From positions 194,089,962 to 194,153,961 of the forward strand of contig OY986438.1 in assembly GCA_963920525.1 (NCBI GenBank): a stretch of DNA of 64,000 bases, read 5' to 3'. This document shows, in pieces, positions 46,702 to 58,971 of the stretch (position 1 is its first letter; each line of letters opens with the position of its first letter). Under the pieces are notes generated by a model. That model worked only from the letters and a program-made list of their open reading frames with translations. It did no database searches and was not told where the DNA came from. Both the position numbers and the translations under genes were made by a program. This stretch comes from Dichetophora obliterata. Its lineage: Eukaryota; Arthropoda; Insecta; Diptera; Sciomyzidae.

Positions 46702-47836
46702 ATTGAAGACTTGATCATGCCTTCTAGTTCGCTCTTCATTCCATCCTAATTAGGGATTTCTTGGGTAAGAGTTAAGGAAATTTAGACGTAGTGTTACTAT
46801 ACCCTAAAATGTTTTTAATTTTTTGCCCTTACAAAATTGATTTGACGTGTTATTTGAAGATGGTTCTACCATCAACACAAAACGGTCCGCTTCTTAAAAT
46901 GTTGAGTTAGCTGGTATTTTTGCTCGTATGGTCAGCCCTCTTATTCATTTTTTTAAACATAAAAAATCTGTATTGAAGTTTATATCAGTATCAATCATTA
47001 TAATAAAATAACCAAAAAATGGCGAATTATATAATTGATATGTCTATTTCTATATTCATTAAATCTTTAAACAAAAAATAACAATCGTAAGGCATGTTTT
47101 TTACGCTTTTCGTATAGCTTTTAAAATTTCTCGCAATAACCTGCTTGAACGAGTACAGCGCAGCCCCCAAGGGCTTGCCGCCAACCCCAGCATCATAGCA
47201 TAACTTTGTCGTAGGCGTAAAGGCGCAATCAGCACGCAAGACACTTCAGAGACTGTTCAGCTGACAAACAGACAGACAGGACAAAATTGGAAGGAAACTG
47301 TTCAAGATGTTGTAGGTACACAAAATCCAAAGTTACTGTGCATGCTTTTACATAAGGTGATGCCAAGGACATCAGAGACACGGAAGCCTTGTTACGTCGT
47401 TCAACTTATGTAAGTAAGGTGGTTTTCTGCAATTGAATTCATGGCACCACAGAGAGATACAAACAATTTTTCAGCACTTTAAGGTGAGTACACATCATCA
47501 CCATCATCACCAACATCACCACCAATACTAACACCAACAATTCCAACACTCAAGTTAGGCCAAAACATTTAAACGCAATCAACAGGATGCAGAATGTCTG
47601 AAGGGGCAGGCCGACGAGTATGAAGCAGCCTGATAAACGCTTAGCACCATAACGGTAAGGATGAAAGAAAACGAACAACAAAAAAGAATAACAAAAACAG
47701 AAACAGCACAAAAAAGACAGTTTATGATTAAGCTTCTCTGTGCATTTTCAATGTGTAAGTGTTTGTCAGTATGTGCGCGTGTGAGTGTGCGTATGTACAA
47801 TGTGTGACTGTGTGAGGAAGTATTTAAATGTATCTA

Positions 47837-47873
<37 letters not shown>

Positions 47874-48646
47874 CGCTCTGCAAAGGAGGTTAAAGTTCGT
47901 TTTGTTGTTACTGCTGTTGATGTTTTGGTATTCTTAAGTGTCTCTTGGGAGAACGAACTTTTGCCAAAAGCATTTAAAAAGATTTTTTGTCAAAACGTAA
48001 CAAAAGCAACAGAACAGTTTTTAACATTGTAAATGTATAAAAAATTAGGTTAGAGTGCTGTTTTTATTTTTGCACCTTAGTTTTTTCCTTCTTTTTTACT
48101 GGTATGCAGCTCACTCGGCTAAACATAGAGGCCAGGCTGTGTGAGCACTTTGATTGCCATTTTTATTTTAAAATTCCTAAATATTGCTGCGAGTGTTGTT
48201 TGAAATTTTAAAGAATGTGCTTAAGGCAAGTAAGAATAGAACCACGTAAAGGTAATATGGTACTGACAAGGAGAATACTGTGTCAGAACAATTATTTTTC
48301 CGTTGAAGAAATCAAGAAGAAAAAAATTAATTAAATATTTATCCTAAAGAACAAGTACTCATATCTCAAGAAGTTGATAAGAACATCGTATTCCCAAGTG
48401 TGCGAGTCGCAGGGATCTGAAAGCTCTAAAAGTTGGTCACTAGTTTTTTCTATTTTTGACTGAAAGTCAAAAATATGACTTAATAGCACGTTTTGGGTAC
48501 GCTTGTATCGAATATGACGTCAGAAATTTAAATTTTAATCTAGATTTTGTATAAAAGCCCAAGAGATTTCATGATCACTGATTGGCATTTTGCTTTTACA
48601 AGTTAGATACCTACTATATAGAATATTTTTAAATACGTATGAAATA
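46702..48646. other. Non-coding stretch with simple repeats
   Basis: It holds a more GC-rich patch at 47150-47240, a CACCATCATCACCAACATCA-type run at about 47490-47540, and a (GT)n run at 47838-47872. A 70-codon minus frame over 47027-47239 has no recognisable domain. No gene is called. Confidence 0.4.
47838..47872. repeat. (GT)n microsatellite
   Basis: About 16 GT dinucleotides in a row. Confidence 0.95.
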
Positions 48647-48919
48647 TCTGTGGTCACAAGGAATAGCGACTAAACTCAAAGTATCGTAAAAAATGATATT
48701 TTAACTGCACGAATTACGACCCATTTTTTTGAAATATATGAATCGTTACAAACAAAATGTATGAATACATCACATGAATACAACATGAATACATCAGTAA
48801 TGATCATTTCTGGGCAAAAAATGGATATCTGCATACTTCCAAAAATTGGCAATAAAGTAAATTCCATATCGCTTTTTTACGATATGTTGAGTTTAGTCAT
48901 TATTCCTTGTGACCACAGA
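48647..48919. mobile_element. 273 bp MITE of the TCTGTGGTCACAAG family
   Basis: TCTGTGGTCACAAGGAATAG, then CGACTAAACTCAA and TATCGTAAAAAA, face the complement at the right end (TGAGTTTAGTCATTATTCCT, TGTGACCACAGA). TA lies on both sides (48645-48646 and 48920-48921). It shares ends with 28795-30572 and 42227. Confidence 0.85.
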
Positions 48920-48949
48920 TATACCACTATAAAAATATTAGTTAAAAAA

Positions 48950-49260
48950 TTTACCAAGGTTTTTTCACGAAGAAATAATTTTATCACTGTTTTTTCACAA
49001 TCAAAAACTGTTTTTTAGTTCTAAACTGAATTTACTGGCTACTGGTAAGCATGTTACTTGCACTTCGCTAATGAAAATCAAATTTATAAAAATCTTCCTA
49101 AAATTTTTGAGTAGTTTTTCCAGTTGGAAAATAACAATAAAATTGTCTCTAAATAAAAAATTAATATAAATTGAGTCTGATAGTTGATGCAATTTCTTAA
49201 ATCTTCTGAATTACTATTTTATACGAAAAATTTTAAAGTCGTTTTTTAATGTAAATTAGC
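48950..49260 (-). repeat. Dispersed repeat, copy 2 (inverted)
   Basis: It matches 3900-4240 in reverse (TTTTCCAACTGGAAAAACTA, CTAAAAAACAGTTTTTGATT on the minus strand). It abuts the MITE at 48647-48919. Confidence 0.6.
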
Positions 49261-49544
49261 AAAAAGGTGTAAGTTAAGAAAGCAGACGCTTTTTAATTTT
49301 TATTATAGTATATACAGCAACCTGTAGCAATATTATCGACGTTAACAGATCGACATAAATCCAGCTGAAAAATCTGCAAGAACAGTGCAAGAAGTGCCAT
49401 TATGTTATTTGCTGCAAGTTTACGCTGTGTGCGAAAATAACTAAATTGGATAACAGTTACCGACTTTTCTAATATATTGGAATTGCGTCGGTAATGCAGT
49501 ACTTATTTCTAATTTATAATATTTTCCAGCATACTTTTCAGCAT

Positions 49545-49712
49545 ACTTTCGGTTAGTACGCAATTGAACCGAAAAATTTGTTCAATGCAGCCAAGCTTAC
49601 AACCATGATTGGAGAGTTAAAATGTCAAAAGTTCGCTGTCTTTTATATGTCGGTACATTTAATTGGCGTGGAAATTTGACTTTCAACAATATAGTTCAAA
49701 TAACACATTAAA
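49545..49712 (-). repeat. Partial copy of the 3419-3845 MITE
   Basis: On the minus strand TTTCCACGCCAATTAAATGT, CGACATATAAAAGACAGCGA and CAATCATGGTTGTAAGCTTG match 3505-3630. Confidence 0.7.
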
Positions 49713-49859
49713 CATAAAAAAATTAACTTTTACAGTATTCTTATTCACAGTCATCTTTTCGATGATACAGTGATATAGAACATTTAAAGTATCATTGATA
49801 AAGAACTGTGTGACAACGTGTGGGTGAAACAATAAAGAAAAAAATGACAAATCACAATA

Positions 49860-49900
49860 AAACAGATTTAACAGGAGGGGGGAGGGGGTGGGGAGGAAAA
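49860..49900. repeat. Purine-rich AGGGGGG tract
   Basis: A short GGAGGGGGGAGGGGGTGGGG run in otherwise AT-rich DNA; no gene was seen between 49713 and 50285. Confidence 0.6.
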
Positions 49901-50284
49901 AGTAAGATTTTATATACACCAAAATGTTTATAATTATTCTAGACACACAACTTCATTCCTATATACAGAATTTTAAAACAAAACTCAGTTTTATTAAAAG
50001 TCCGGTATGAAAAAATAGATTTTTAGCCATAACTTTTGATTGGAAAGAGATATTGGGGAAATTTGTTCACATAAATTATTTTTGAGACTTGATTTTTTTG
50101 TAAAAAATATAAAAACAACATTTTGGAAAAAATAAATTTCGCGAAAAAATCAAAAACCCTTGCTGTTTTGATGACAAAAACACTAAAATGATTTTTGCGC
50201 TTAGCTGGAAGAATTTTTGCAAATAAATGCTATGTCATATAAAAGGTAGCCAGATGTGCAATTTTTAATTGATTTCATTTTTAC

Positions 50285-50849
50285 AACAACAACAATTTTT
50301 GAGTCATTTTTTGAGTAAAAAGTCAATATTTTGGACCTTTTTTGACATAATCATAAAACATATATACACTAACTTAACGGTGCAGTTCAACCTACTTTTG
50401 TGAAGTGATTTTATTGAACTTTTGAACAAAAAAAAATTGAATGAAATATATTAATGGACAGCGGAGATATTTGCATCGAAAGACCAAACTTTGATTTTCA
50501 TGTCGTTTTTTTTCTCATTCTTAGGTAACGATGTTTTATGAAAAAGTTGTTGTACTGAAAATTTCTCCAATTTTTAAGATATGTGAGTGTTTTTGATGTC
50601 AAAATAACAAAAAATTTTTAAAATTAAATACACAAAAATCTCCTATGGTAAAAAGTTTTATAATAACAAAATTACCGTTAGTTGAAAAATTTCAGAGGGG
50701 GCGTGGCAAAAACTATGTATGTAACATTTTAAGTTGGGATAAACTTAATATGTGTACCTAGTTTGAGAGAAGTCCGTTGAGCCGTTTAGATTTGTATAAA
50801 GGCCAAACAAACAAACAAACAAACAGAAAATGAGTTTTATTACTATAGA
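50285..50849 (-). mobile_element. Helitron-like 5' end, copy 2 (inverted)
   Basis: On the minus strand it starts at 50849 with TCTATAGTAATAAAACTCAT and then CATTTTCTGTTTGTTTG and ACAAATCTAAACGGCTCAAC, matching 30874-31450. Confidence 0.55.
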
Positions 50850-51354
50850 TTGCTTGATTTATGTCATCACATAGCCACGTTTCAGAAATGCATACTGAAG
50901 TTAAGTTTTGCCATATTTAAACCAAAATCTGAATCATATTATTTTTTTTTTTTCATTATCACCATTAGACGAACGACTAGAGCCAAACATAAGGATAAAG
51001 AACAGGAGAGAACGTTTTAGGCAAGTTGACAAATAGACAGATCAAGTAGAAGAGATAGAAATCTTGTAGAAAGATATTGAATAGAAATCGACATAAAAAA
51101 TATATAATTATAACAATATAAATAAACACAAGCAATCTGAGTTTAATTTCCAGACCCAATACTATTTGATGAAAAACCTTTGATAATATTTTGCATTTTC
51201 GAAACTGCTGATGAGGTGGATGCCATCTGCGTACATAAAAAAATTTAATTTTTTTGCATAGTCCGAGTGAAATTTTTTAACGATAGAGAAAATAGCAAAA
51301 ACAACATCTACGGGCAATTTTAAGAAACTTTGCCCAAGAAGACATTAGTCTTAA

Positions 51355-51910
51355 GTCAATATCGAGCTGCCGGAAAATTCGTTTAAATATTTAAGTCGAA
51401 AAAAATACATTCTCATAAAAATGAGATTGAAAAATTATATATATTTTTATAAAAACATGCCAGGAGGGATTTTTTTGGTACGAAGAATCTGTTTTTAAAA
51501 AGGTAAGTTTGATTCAATAAACATGTATTTTGCTATTTTAAAATTTTTTTTAAAAATAATTCTTAAATTTTCTTTAATGTTTTTTACCTTCTACTTTCAG
51601 TACTTTACATCGTTTTTTGTTGTTAACAAGTCATGAAACGCTACTTAAGAGCGAAATATGTCGTTCTATTACTTGTATGTGGCAAGCAATATCGGGGTCA
51701 AGGAACGGTGGATCTTGAAAGTCAATGTACTGCACCAAATTTATACATATGGTTTTTAAAAAAATATTAATCATTTTTAATGTCATTTGTATGAGAGTGT
51801 ATTTTTTCTGACTTCCAAACTTAAGCGAATTTTCCGGCAGCTCTATATTGTCTTCAGACCATATTTTGAAACCGAATATGTAGTTTTCAAGAAATAGGAT
51901 CTGCATTTCA
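51355..51910. other. Inverted-repeat relic with a possible small spliced frame
   Basis: GAGCTGCCGGAAAATTCGTT near 51363 faces its complement near 51825. On the plus strand AAAAAG then GTAAGT (51502) and TTTCAG (51600) could bound an intron of about 100 bp, joining two short open stretches. On the minus strand a 91-codon frame covers 51631-51906. None has a recognised domain; probably transposon debris. Confidence 0.3.
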
Positions 51911-51995
51911 TTTTATTAGGAGTAGCAGAATAGAATTTTATTAAATTGTGGTATCATAAGCATATGATGTAGTGTCAATCGATATTGAGGAAATA

Positions 51996-52914
51996 CAGGG
52001 TCCACCATATAACGTTTTTTTTTTTCAACTAGTGCTTATTTCGTGAATGGTAACACTTAGCTCATGTCTGATTTAACAGATAATTAGTTTTATCTTTCCG
52101 CTGAACGAATATGGTTGTGTATTCGCTTGAACAACGCTAAGAAGTGGGCCTGCGATCGACTTACAGAAAATGCCGATTTTGCCAAAAAAATCATCTTCTC
52201 AGATGAAGCTCATTTTGATCTTGGCGGGTATGTAAACAAGAAAAATTGTCACATTTGGGGCACAGAAAACCCGCACGCATACATTGAAAAGCCGCTGCAC
52301 CCAAAACGAGTTACTGTTTGGTGCGGATTTTGGTCCAGAGGCATAATTGGGCCATTTTTCTTCGAAAATGAGCAAGGAGTGGCCGTTACAGTCAATGGCG
52401 ATCGTTATCGGGCCATGTTGAAGGAATTTTTGTTCACAAAAATTGAAGAGGAGGATATTGGCAACATTTGATTTCAACAGGACGGCGCTACGTGTCACAC
52501 AGCCGAAGCTACACTCGATGTTTTGCGCCCTGTTTTTGAAGATCGCATTATCAGCCGCAGAGCTGATGTCGTTTGGCCACCTCGGAGCTGCGATTTGACA
52601 CCGTTGGACTATTATTTGTGGGGTGCCCTCAAAGATAAGTGTTACGTTGACAAGCCAGAGACAATTGACGCTTTAAAGGACAATATTCGTGAAGCCATTG
52701 GTGAAATACAGCTGCACACAATGGATAATGTGCTTAAAAATTGGGCCGATCGTGTAGGCTACTGCATGGCCAGCCGAGGCAACCATTTGAATAAAATTAT
52801 TTTCCATTATTAACCGGAAGAATTGTACTTTCAAATAAAAAAAGAAATTTTAAAAAATATCCAGTAGTTTTTTTTATAGAATTTTCAAAAAAAAAAGTTA
52901 TTTGGCGGACCCTG
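51996..52914 (+). mobile_element. DD41D mariner (rosa-like), internally deleted
   Basis: Inverted ends CAGGGTCCACCATATAACGT and CAGGGTCCGCCAAATAACTT (reversed) are flanked by TA (51994-51995 and 52915-52916). At 919 bp it is shorter than the about 1.3 kb usual for full mariners because the 5' half of the transposase gene is missing. The catalytic spacing points to the DD41D group, known in flies and other insects. Confidence 0.88.
52115..52813 (+). pseudogene. Mariner transposase, N-terminal deletion and one nonsense codon
   Basis: The catalytic domain remains. IIFSDEAHFDL supplies the first Asp, FQQDGATCHTA the second, and CDLTPLDYYLWG the third; 41 residues separate the second and third, giving DD41D. 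The DNA-binding N-terminal region is absent: open sequence begins just before NNAKKWACDRL. A TGA at 52469-52471 interrupts the frame right before FQQDGA, where related proteins have Trp. The frame then runs to a stop after HLNKIIFHY. The protein cannot be functional. Confidence 0.88.
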
Positions 52915-52916
52915 TA

Positions 52917-53183
52917 TTTGAGCAAGATACTTTTTCCAATACAGCACATGATAACACACTTTGAACACATCGCAGCACATGTCTTGTTTATAATTATAAT
53001 TTTAAAAATGCAGAGTGAACATTTTGCACAAACTTTTGACAAGGTAACGGGAGTTGAAGATGTTTTTTAAGGTTTTCAGCTCCGTTTCTAATAAAAATTA
53101 AGCACAAATAAACTCTATCTCACTTTTTCTCGCCTCTATCCTTCTCTCTCCCTCTATCTCACTATTTTTCTCTCATTTTCTCC

Positions 53184-53214
<31 letters not shown>

Positions 53215-54641
53215 CTTCTCAGTTTCTCTCTCCCTCTTTGTTTCATACAAATATACAAAGAAATATAATCATATATGAATAAATTATATTCAATACATAA
53301 ATTTATGTACATGTACATTTTTAGCTTGTCGGGATTTTATAAATATTGTATACTCTTTCTTGCCTTCAGTCAGTCGGCAAGTCAATTTAACTTTATTCAT
53401 ATGCATATACACACACACACACACACTCACATGCTTGCATGCACAGATATTTATTTATTCATGCCTTTCGTTTGACATGCATTTTTAATTTAAGCTCACT
53501 ACCGGTTGCATCCGATGCAGCTAAGACAAGTTGTCCTTTTTGTGAAAACATCCTTTAGTATTTTAGCTTTATGTCTTGTTGTGACTTTCATGCAAACACA
53601 CCCTTACACTCACTCACACAAATAACTTTCCTTGCTGTCAATTTGCTGGCTGTGAATATAAATGAGCTATAGTTTATTTAAAATTTGCATAAAAACTAGA
53701 TTTAAAAAAGCTATATTAGAAATTTATTGACTAGCGTTGCATTCTTTAAAAGCTCAAACACAATGAATAGTCCCAGGCTCAGGTACATTACTTTGATATT
53801 CATAGATTAACTTAATTTAAGTTATTTGCTATGAAACTTTTATTGTCTAGCGCCTTGAACTTTTAAGCTCTAAATATTCTTTCTTTGCTGCCACCTTGTG
53901 TGTTGCTGCACTTTTTTGCTTCTCTTGTGTTTATTTTTGTTTTTTGCTGAATAAGCTTTTAAGCTAATTGTATGCAATTTAATAACTTTGAGTACTTTTG
54001 AGTACGAGAGAAGTTTAAAAATAAGGACAAAGAACGTACGGGAAAAGAGTGGAAATGTGGTTGATGTTGCGAATTCGGATTTTTGCGTGCTTGAAAAAGT
54101 TACAAGTTGCTGTTGTTTTTTAAATTTTTTTATATATGCTCATTTTTTTCAATTTGTTTAACATTTATTAATAAACAAAACTGAGTTTTTAAAACTCACT
54201 CAAAAGGCACTCAATTTTCATACCGTTAATGAACATTTCAAAAAACTTTAAAGCTCGCGAGTGTTTAACTATTCTTTGCACTCTTTATTCTATTTCTGAA
54301 TAAGAATTTTTTTAAATTAATTGCAAATACATATTTTGCTTAACATTTGAGCAGCTTCAAGCTTAAAAAATTTGAAGTAATTAAAATATTTGTTAAAAAA
54401 TCGGTTTTTTTATTTCAAGCATTAAAAATTTTACAAGTAATTGCAAATCGAACGATTATTTTCATACTACAGCAATATTCAGTTTATTATATTAAGTTCT
54501 ATGGAGAGAAATCAAAATTTTTTTTAATAAATATTTTTGACACTGATTGGCAATGATTATTGAATATATATATATATAGAAAATGATAGATTTTTAGCAT
54601 ATTTGAAATGGTATAGAATTTTTCTGGAATATAACAAAAAT
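52917..54641. other. AT-rich DNA with CT and AC microsatellites
   Basis: A (CT)n-rich stretch lies at about 53105-53240 and an (AC)n run at 53409-53428. No gene was recognised. Confidence 0.6.
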
Positions 54642-54768
54642 TGATATCGTCATTACAAAAGTGAGCTTGCGAATCTGAAAAATTTCATTTTTAATTTTCC
54701 ATAGTTTTCATTAGAAATGAAGAATTTAATTTTTCAGATTCGCAAGTTCACTTTTGTAACGACGATAT
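54642..54768. repeat. 127 bp hairpin
   Basis: ATATCGTCATTACAAAAGTG, then AGCTTGCGAATCTGAAAAAT, faces its complement with few mismatches. The loop is about 25 bp. It may be a tiny MITE; GTAATAAATGAC then repeats twice just downstream (about 54774 and 54793). Confidence 0.7.
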
Positions 54769-55124
54769 AACCGTAATAAATGACCTGGCCCGTAATAAAT
54801 GACATTTGAGAGAAAATTCTTAAAAAATTTGTTTTTTCGGCATCCTAGCTGCATATAATCTGTTAAGACGAATTGAGGTCAAAGGAAAACTCATTCATTA
54901 TATCTATTAAATCAATAGATAACATGCTTAGGCTCACGATAAAAACAAAACAACAACTCATTTAACTATGTCTATCTTATTTCTAACGCCATTAACTTTG
55001 TTTGTATTCTACTTTGGTTTCATCTATTTCCGCTTTTACTGCCGCTTCTCACTTTAAGTACCCAATAAGCCAAACGAATTCGAAACGAGTTCGAAACGAA
55101 TCCGCATTCTCGGACATTTTAATC

Positions 55125-55345
55125 GTTAACGATTAGCGTTTTCGAATACGCTAACGGGAGAAAATCACCATTCGTTAACGAGTCCGACAATACAATTCGT
55201 TAACGAGTCCGAGAAAATGGTTCGTTAACAAGTCCGAGAAAACGATTCCGAGAATGCGAATCGTTAACGAGTCCGAGAATGCGAGTCGTTAACGAGTCCG
55301 AGAATGCGAGTCGTTAACGAGTTCGAGAATTCGATTCGAGAACGA
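55125..55345. repeat. About 25 bp tandem repeat in the left foldback arm
   Basis: CGTTAACGAGTCCGAGAATG then CGAGT recurs about four times regularly, with diverged units before. Similar CGTTAACGA motifs appear at the right end and at 63772. Confidence 0.85.
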
Positions 55346-58269
55346 TTCGTTAATTAAAAATATCGAATCCTTTTCGAACTGCCTCAAACACAAGATATTT
55401 GCCAACAAATTTTTTTGCAAGAAAAACCCAATTTTTTAAGAATTTAAACAGCACTTTATGAGATTTATGATTTTTTTACTGGCGCAAAACTTCAAACATT
55501 ATTATTATTTACATTAAATTAAATTGAAAAATTACCACCATCTGGAGATATGAACCTCGGCCGCGTGATAGTAAGTCCATGAGATTATCCATTCGATCAT
55601 CATAGTTGTTTAGTTATCATCTCTTAATTTGCTTTATTAAGAATTAGAAAGAGCTAGCCAATGGTCGTAGGTTCAAACCCCAACCCGGACAAAAAAATTT
55701 TTTTTTTGTTGTACTGTTTTAAAAAATAGGTTTTTTATACAAACTTTTTTTACGAAAGTCCAAAATGTTATTTTTTATAAATTTTTTATAAACTTTTTTA
55801 TTTTATTTAAAAAAAAGTGTTTTTTATTGCTTAAAACCAGCAATAATAACAGCGAACTAAAAAAAACTGATTTCTTTTTAAAAATTTTTAAAAAAATGTT
55901 TACAAGGAAATGAAAAAACGAATACGAGATCTCGAACTCGTAAACGAGCTCGAAACGAACACAAGATCTCGAATCCATACAAAATTATAACAAAACACTT
56001 AGAATTTTTTCACATAAATTTCTTCATAGAGAATTTTATAAAAAGACTTAGAATTTTTTCAAATAAAAATTTTGAAATTTTTTTTTATTTTAATTAACGT
56101 ATTTTTAGCATCCAACAATGAAAAAATACTTTTAATTTAAAAAATTATATATTTTCATGTAAAAAAGTTGGAGCTCGAAACAAACACGAGATCTCGGATT
56201 CATACAAAATTATGCAATAAGACTTATAATTTTTTATATAAAATGTAAAAAAATATTTTTGTTGTGCTGTTTTAAAAAATATTTTTTTATACAAAATTTT
56301 TTTACGAAAGTCCAAGATGTTATTTTTTATAAATTTTTTATAAACTTTTTTTATTTTATTTAAAAAAAGTTGCTTTTTTCTTACAACATGTTATAATAAC
56401 AGCGAATTAAAAGAAACTGATTTATTTTTAAAAATTTTAAAAAAATGTTTACAAGAAAATGATAAAACGAATACGAGATCTCGGACTCGTAAACGAGCTC
56501 GAAACGAACACGAGATCTCGGATCCATACAAAATTATAACAAAACACTTAGAATTTTTTCACATAATTTTCTTCATAGAGAATTTTATAAAAAGACTTAG
56601 AATTTTTTCAAATAAAAATTATGAAAATTTTTTTTTATTTTAACTAACGTATTTTTAGCATCCAACAATGAAAAAAATTATGTATTTTCATATAAAAAAG
56701 TCGGACTCGTAAACGAGCTCGAAAAAAACACGAGATCTCGGATCCATACAATATTATGCAAAAAGACTTATAATTTTTTATATAAAATGTGAAAAATTTT
56801 TTTTTATTTGTATTAACAAATTTTTTTTGCTGTTAAAAATTAATAAGTTTTTATTCAAATATTTTCAGAATTATATGAACAGACTGAATTTTTTCATTTA
56901 TCTTCTTACAAAAAAAGAAGTTATCAAAAAAAGTCTTTCCATCTTTGAATTTTTTATATATTAACTGATGTATTTTTAGCAGCTAACAATGTTAAAATAG
57001 TTTTTATGAAAATGAGATATTTGCATTTGAAAAACTCGGCTTTGTTATGAATTCGAAAGAAACACGAGATCTCTGATACGCCATCTTGCACTCGTTTACG
57101 AAGCGATTCCATACACACCCGAGCAATTCGAAGTCTTTTCATATAATTTTTTTGTAAAAAAAATTAAATGCAAAAATTCAAAGTCTTTTCATATAATTTG
57201 GAAAATATTTGAAAAAAACCTTTTTTCATTTTTAGCTGCAAAAAATATGTTAATACAAATAAAAAAAATTTTACGTTTTTATATAAAAAATCCGAAGTCT
57301 TTTTACATAATTTTGTATGGATCCGAGATCTAGTGTTTGTTTCGAGCTCTTTTACGAGTCCAACTTTTTTATATGAAAATATATCATTTTTTTAATAAAA
57401 AGTATTTTAGTATATAAGTATTTAAATCAAAAAAAAATGTTCATAATTTTTATATGAAAAATTTCCAAGTCTTTTTTTATAATTTTCTATGAAGAAACTT
57501 ATATGAAAAAATTCTAAGTCTTTTTGCATAATTTTGTATGGATCCGGGATCTCGTGTTCATTTACGAGTTCGAATTTTTTATATAAAAATATAAAATTTT
57601 TTTAATAAAAAGTATTTTTTTCATTGTTAGATGCTAAGAATTCGTTAATTTAAAAAAAAATTATTTTTATACGAAAAAATTCCAAGTCTTTTTAAAAAAA
57701 TTTTCTATTTTCGCATTTATATGAAAAAATTCAAAGTCTTTTTGCATAGTTTTTTATGGATCCGAGATCTCGTGTTTGTTTACGAGTTCGGCTTTTTTAT
57801 ATAAAAATATAAAATTTTTTGAATAAAAAATATTTTTCATTGTAGCTGCTCAAAATATATAATTTAAAATCAAAAAATTTTCATAATTTTTATATAAAAA
57901 AATTCTATGTCTTTTCATATAATTTTCTATGAAGAAATTTATATGAAAACATTTTAAGTCTTTTCATATAATTTTGTATGGGTCCAAGATCTCGTTTGCG
58001 TTTCGAGCTACTTCAAGAGTTGGAATTTTTTATATGAATATATTTTTTTAATAGGAACAACTTAGCATTAAAGTTTAGTTAGCTGTTAAAAATAGGTCAA
58101 TTAAAACTCAAAAAAATGTTCATCATGGAAAAATTCAAAGTGTTTTTGTTTAATTTTGTAAAAAATTTCCATAAATTTTTTCATATATCATTTTATTGAG
58201 TGTTTATTTTAATGTTAATCATTTTTACTGAAAATATTTCAAGTTTTTTTTTATGTTTGTTTTTTAGTA

Positions 58270-58718
58270 TGTAAGTAGTAAGTAGTCAGTAGTAAGTAGT
58301 AAGTAGTAAGTAGTAAGTAGTAAGTAGTGAGTAGTAAGTAGTAAGTAGTAAGTAGTAAGTAATAAGTAGTAAGTAGTAAGTAGTAAGTAGTAAGTAGTAA
58401 GTAGTAAGTAGTAAGTAGTAAGTAGTATGTAGTATGTAGTATGTAGTAAGTAGTAAGTAGTATGTAGTACGTAGTAAGTAGTAATCAGTAAGTAGTAAGT
58501 AATAAGTAGTAAGTAGTAAGTAGTATGTAGTAAGTAGTAATCAGTAAGTAGTAATCAGTAAGTAGTAAGTAGTAAGTAGTATGTAGTATGTAGTAAGTAG
58601 TAAGTAGTAATCAGTAAGTAGTAAGTAGTAAATAGTAAGTAGTAAGTAGTAAGCAGTAAGTAGTAAGTAGTAAGTAGCAAGTAGCAAGTAGTAAGTAGTA
58701 TGTAGTAAGTAGTAAGTG
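58270..58718. repeat. 7 bp minisatellite (TAAGTAG)n
   Basis: About 64 units of TAAGTAG with variants TATGTAG, TAATCAG and CAAGTAG. It lies in the right arm of the foldback element and has no left-arm counterpart. Confidence 0.95.
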
Positions 58719-58971
58719 ACTTAATTTATGACTTAGAAATCATTAAGTTTTTAAGTATGATTTAAACAATCAAACATTTAGAATTTGTATTTAAATCATA
58801 TAAAATCTACAAAATAAATAACAAGGTTATTCAGAAAAAACTTATTTCAAGTTTTTTTTAGGAAAAGTCACTTAGAAAACGAAATTTCGGACTCGCAATC
58901 TCGAACTCACAATCTCGGACTCGTTAACGAGCTCGTTTACGAATCGCTCTTCGTTTGGTGTTTATTGGGTA

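Larger units (their letters stand above)
55061..58969. mobile_element. Foldback-type element, 3.9 kb
   Basis: Ends CCCAATAAGCCAAACGAA and, reversed, CCCAATAAACACCAAACGAA are flanked by TA (55059-55060, 58970-58971). The left arm carries blocks such as CGAGATCTCGGACTCGTAAA, CGAGCTCGAAACGAA and GGATCCATACAAAATTAT, the right arm the same in reverse, with the centre near 57.0 kb. Blocks repeat within an arm at about 549 bp (55919 and 56468). There is no transposase gene. Confidence 0.7.

Noticed and set aside
47027..47239. 70-codon minus frame over a GC-richer patch as a host exon
   Set aside because: No clear splice sites or domain; left as unassigned.
58270..58718. CRISPR-like regular repeat
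   Set aside because: Contiguous 7 bp units with no spacers, in a eukaryotic context.
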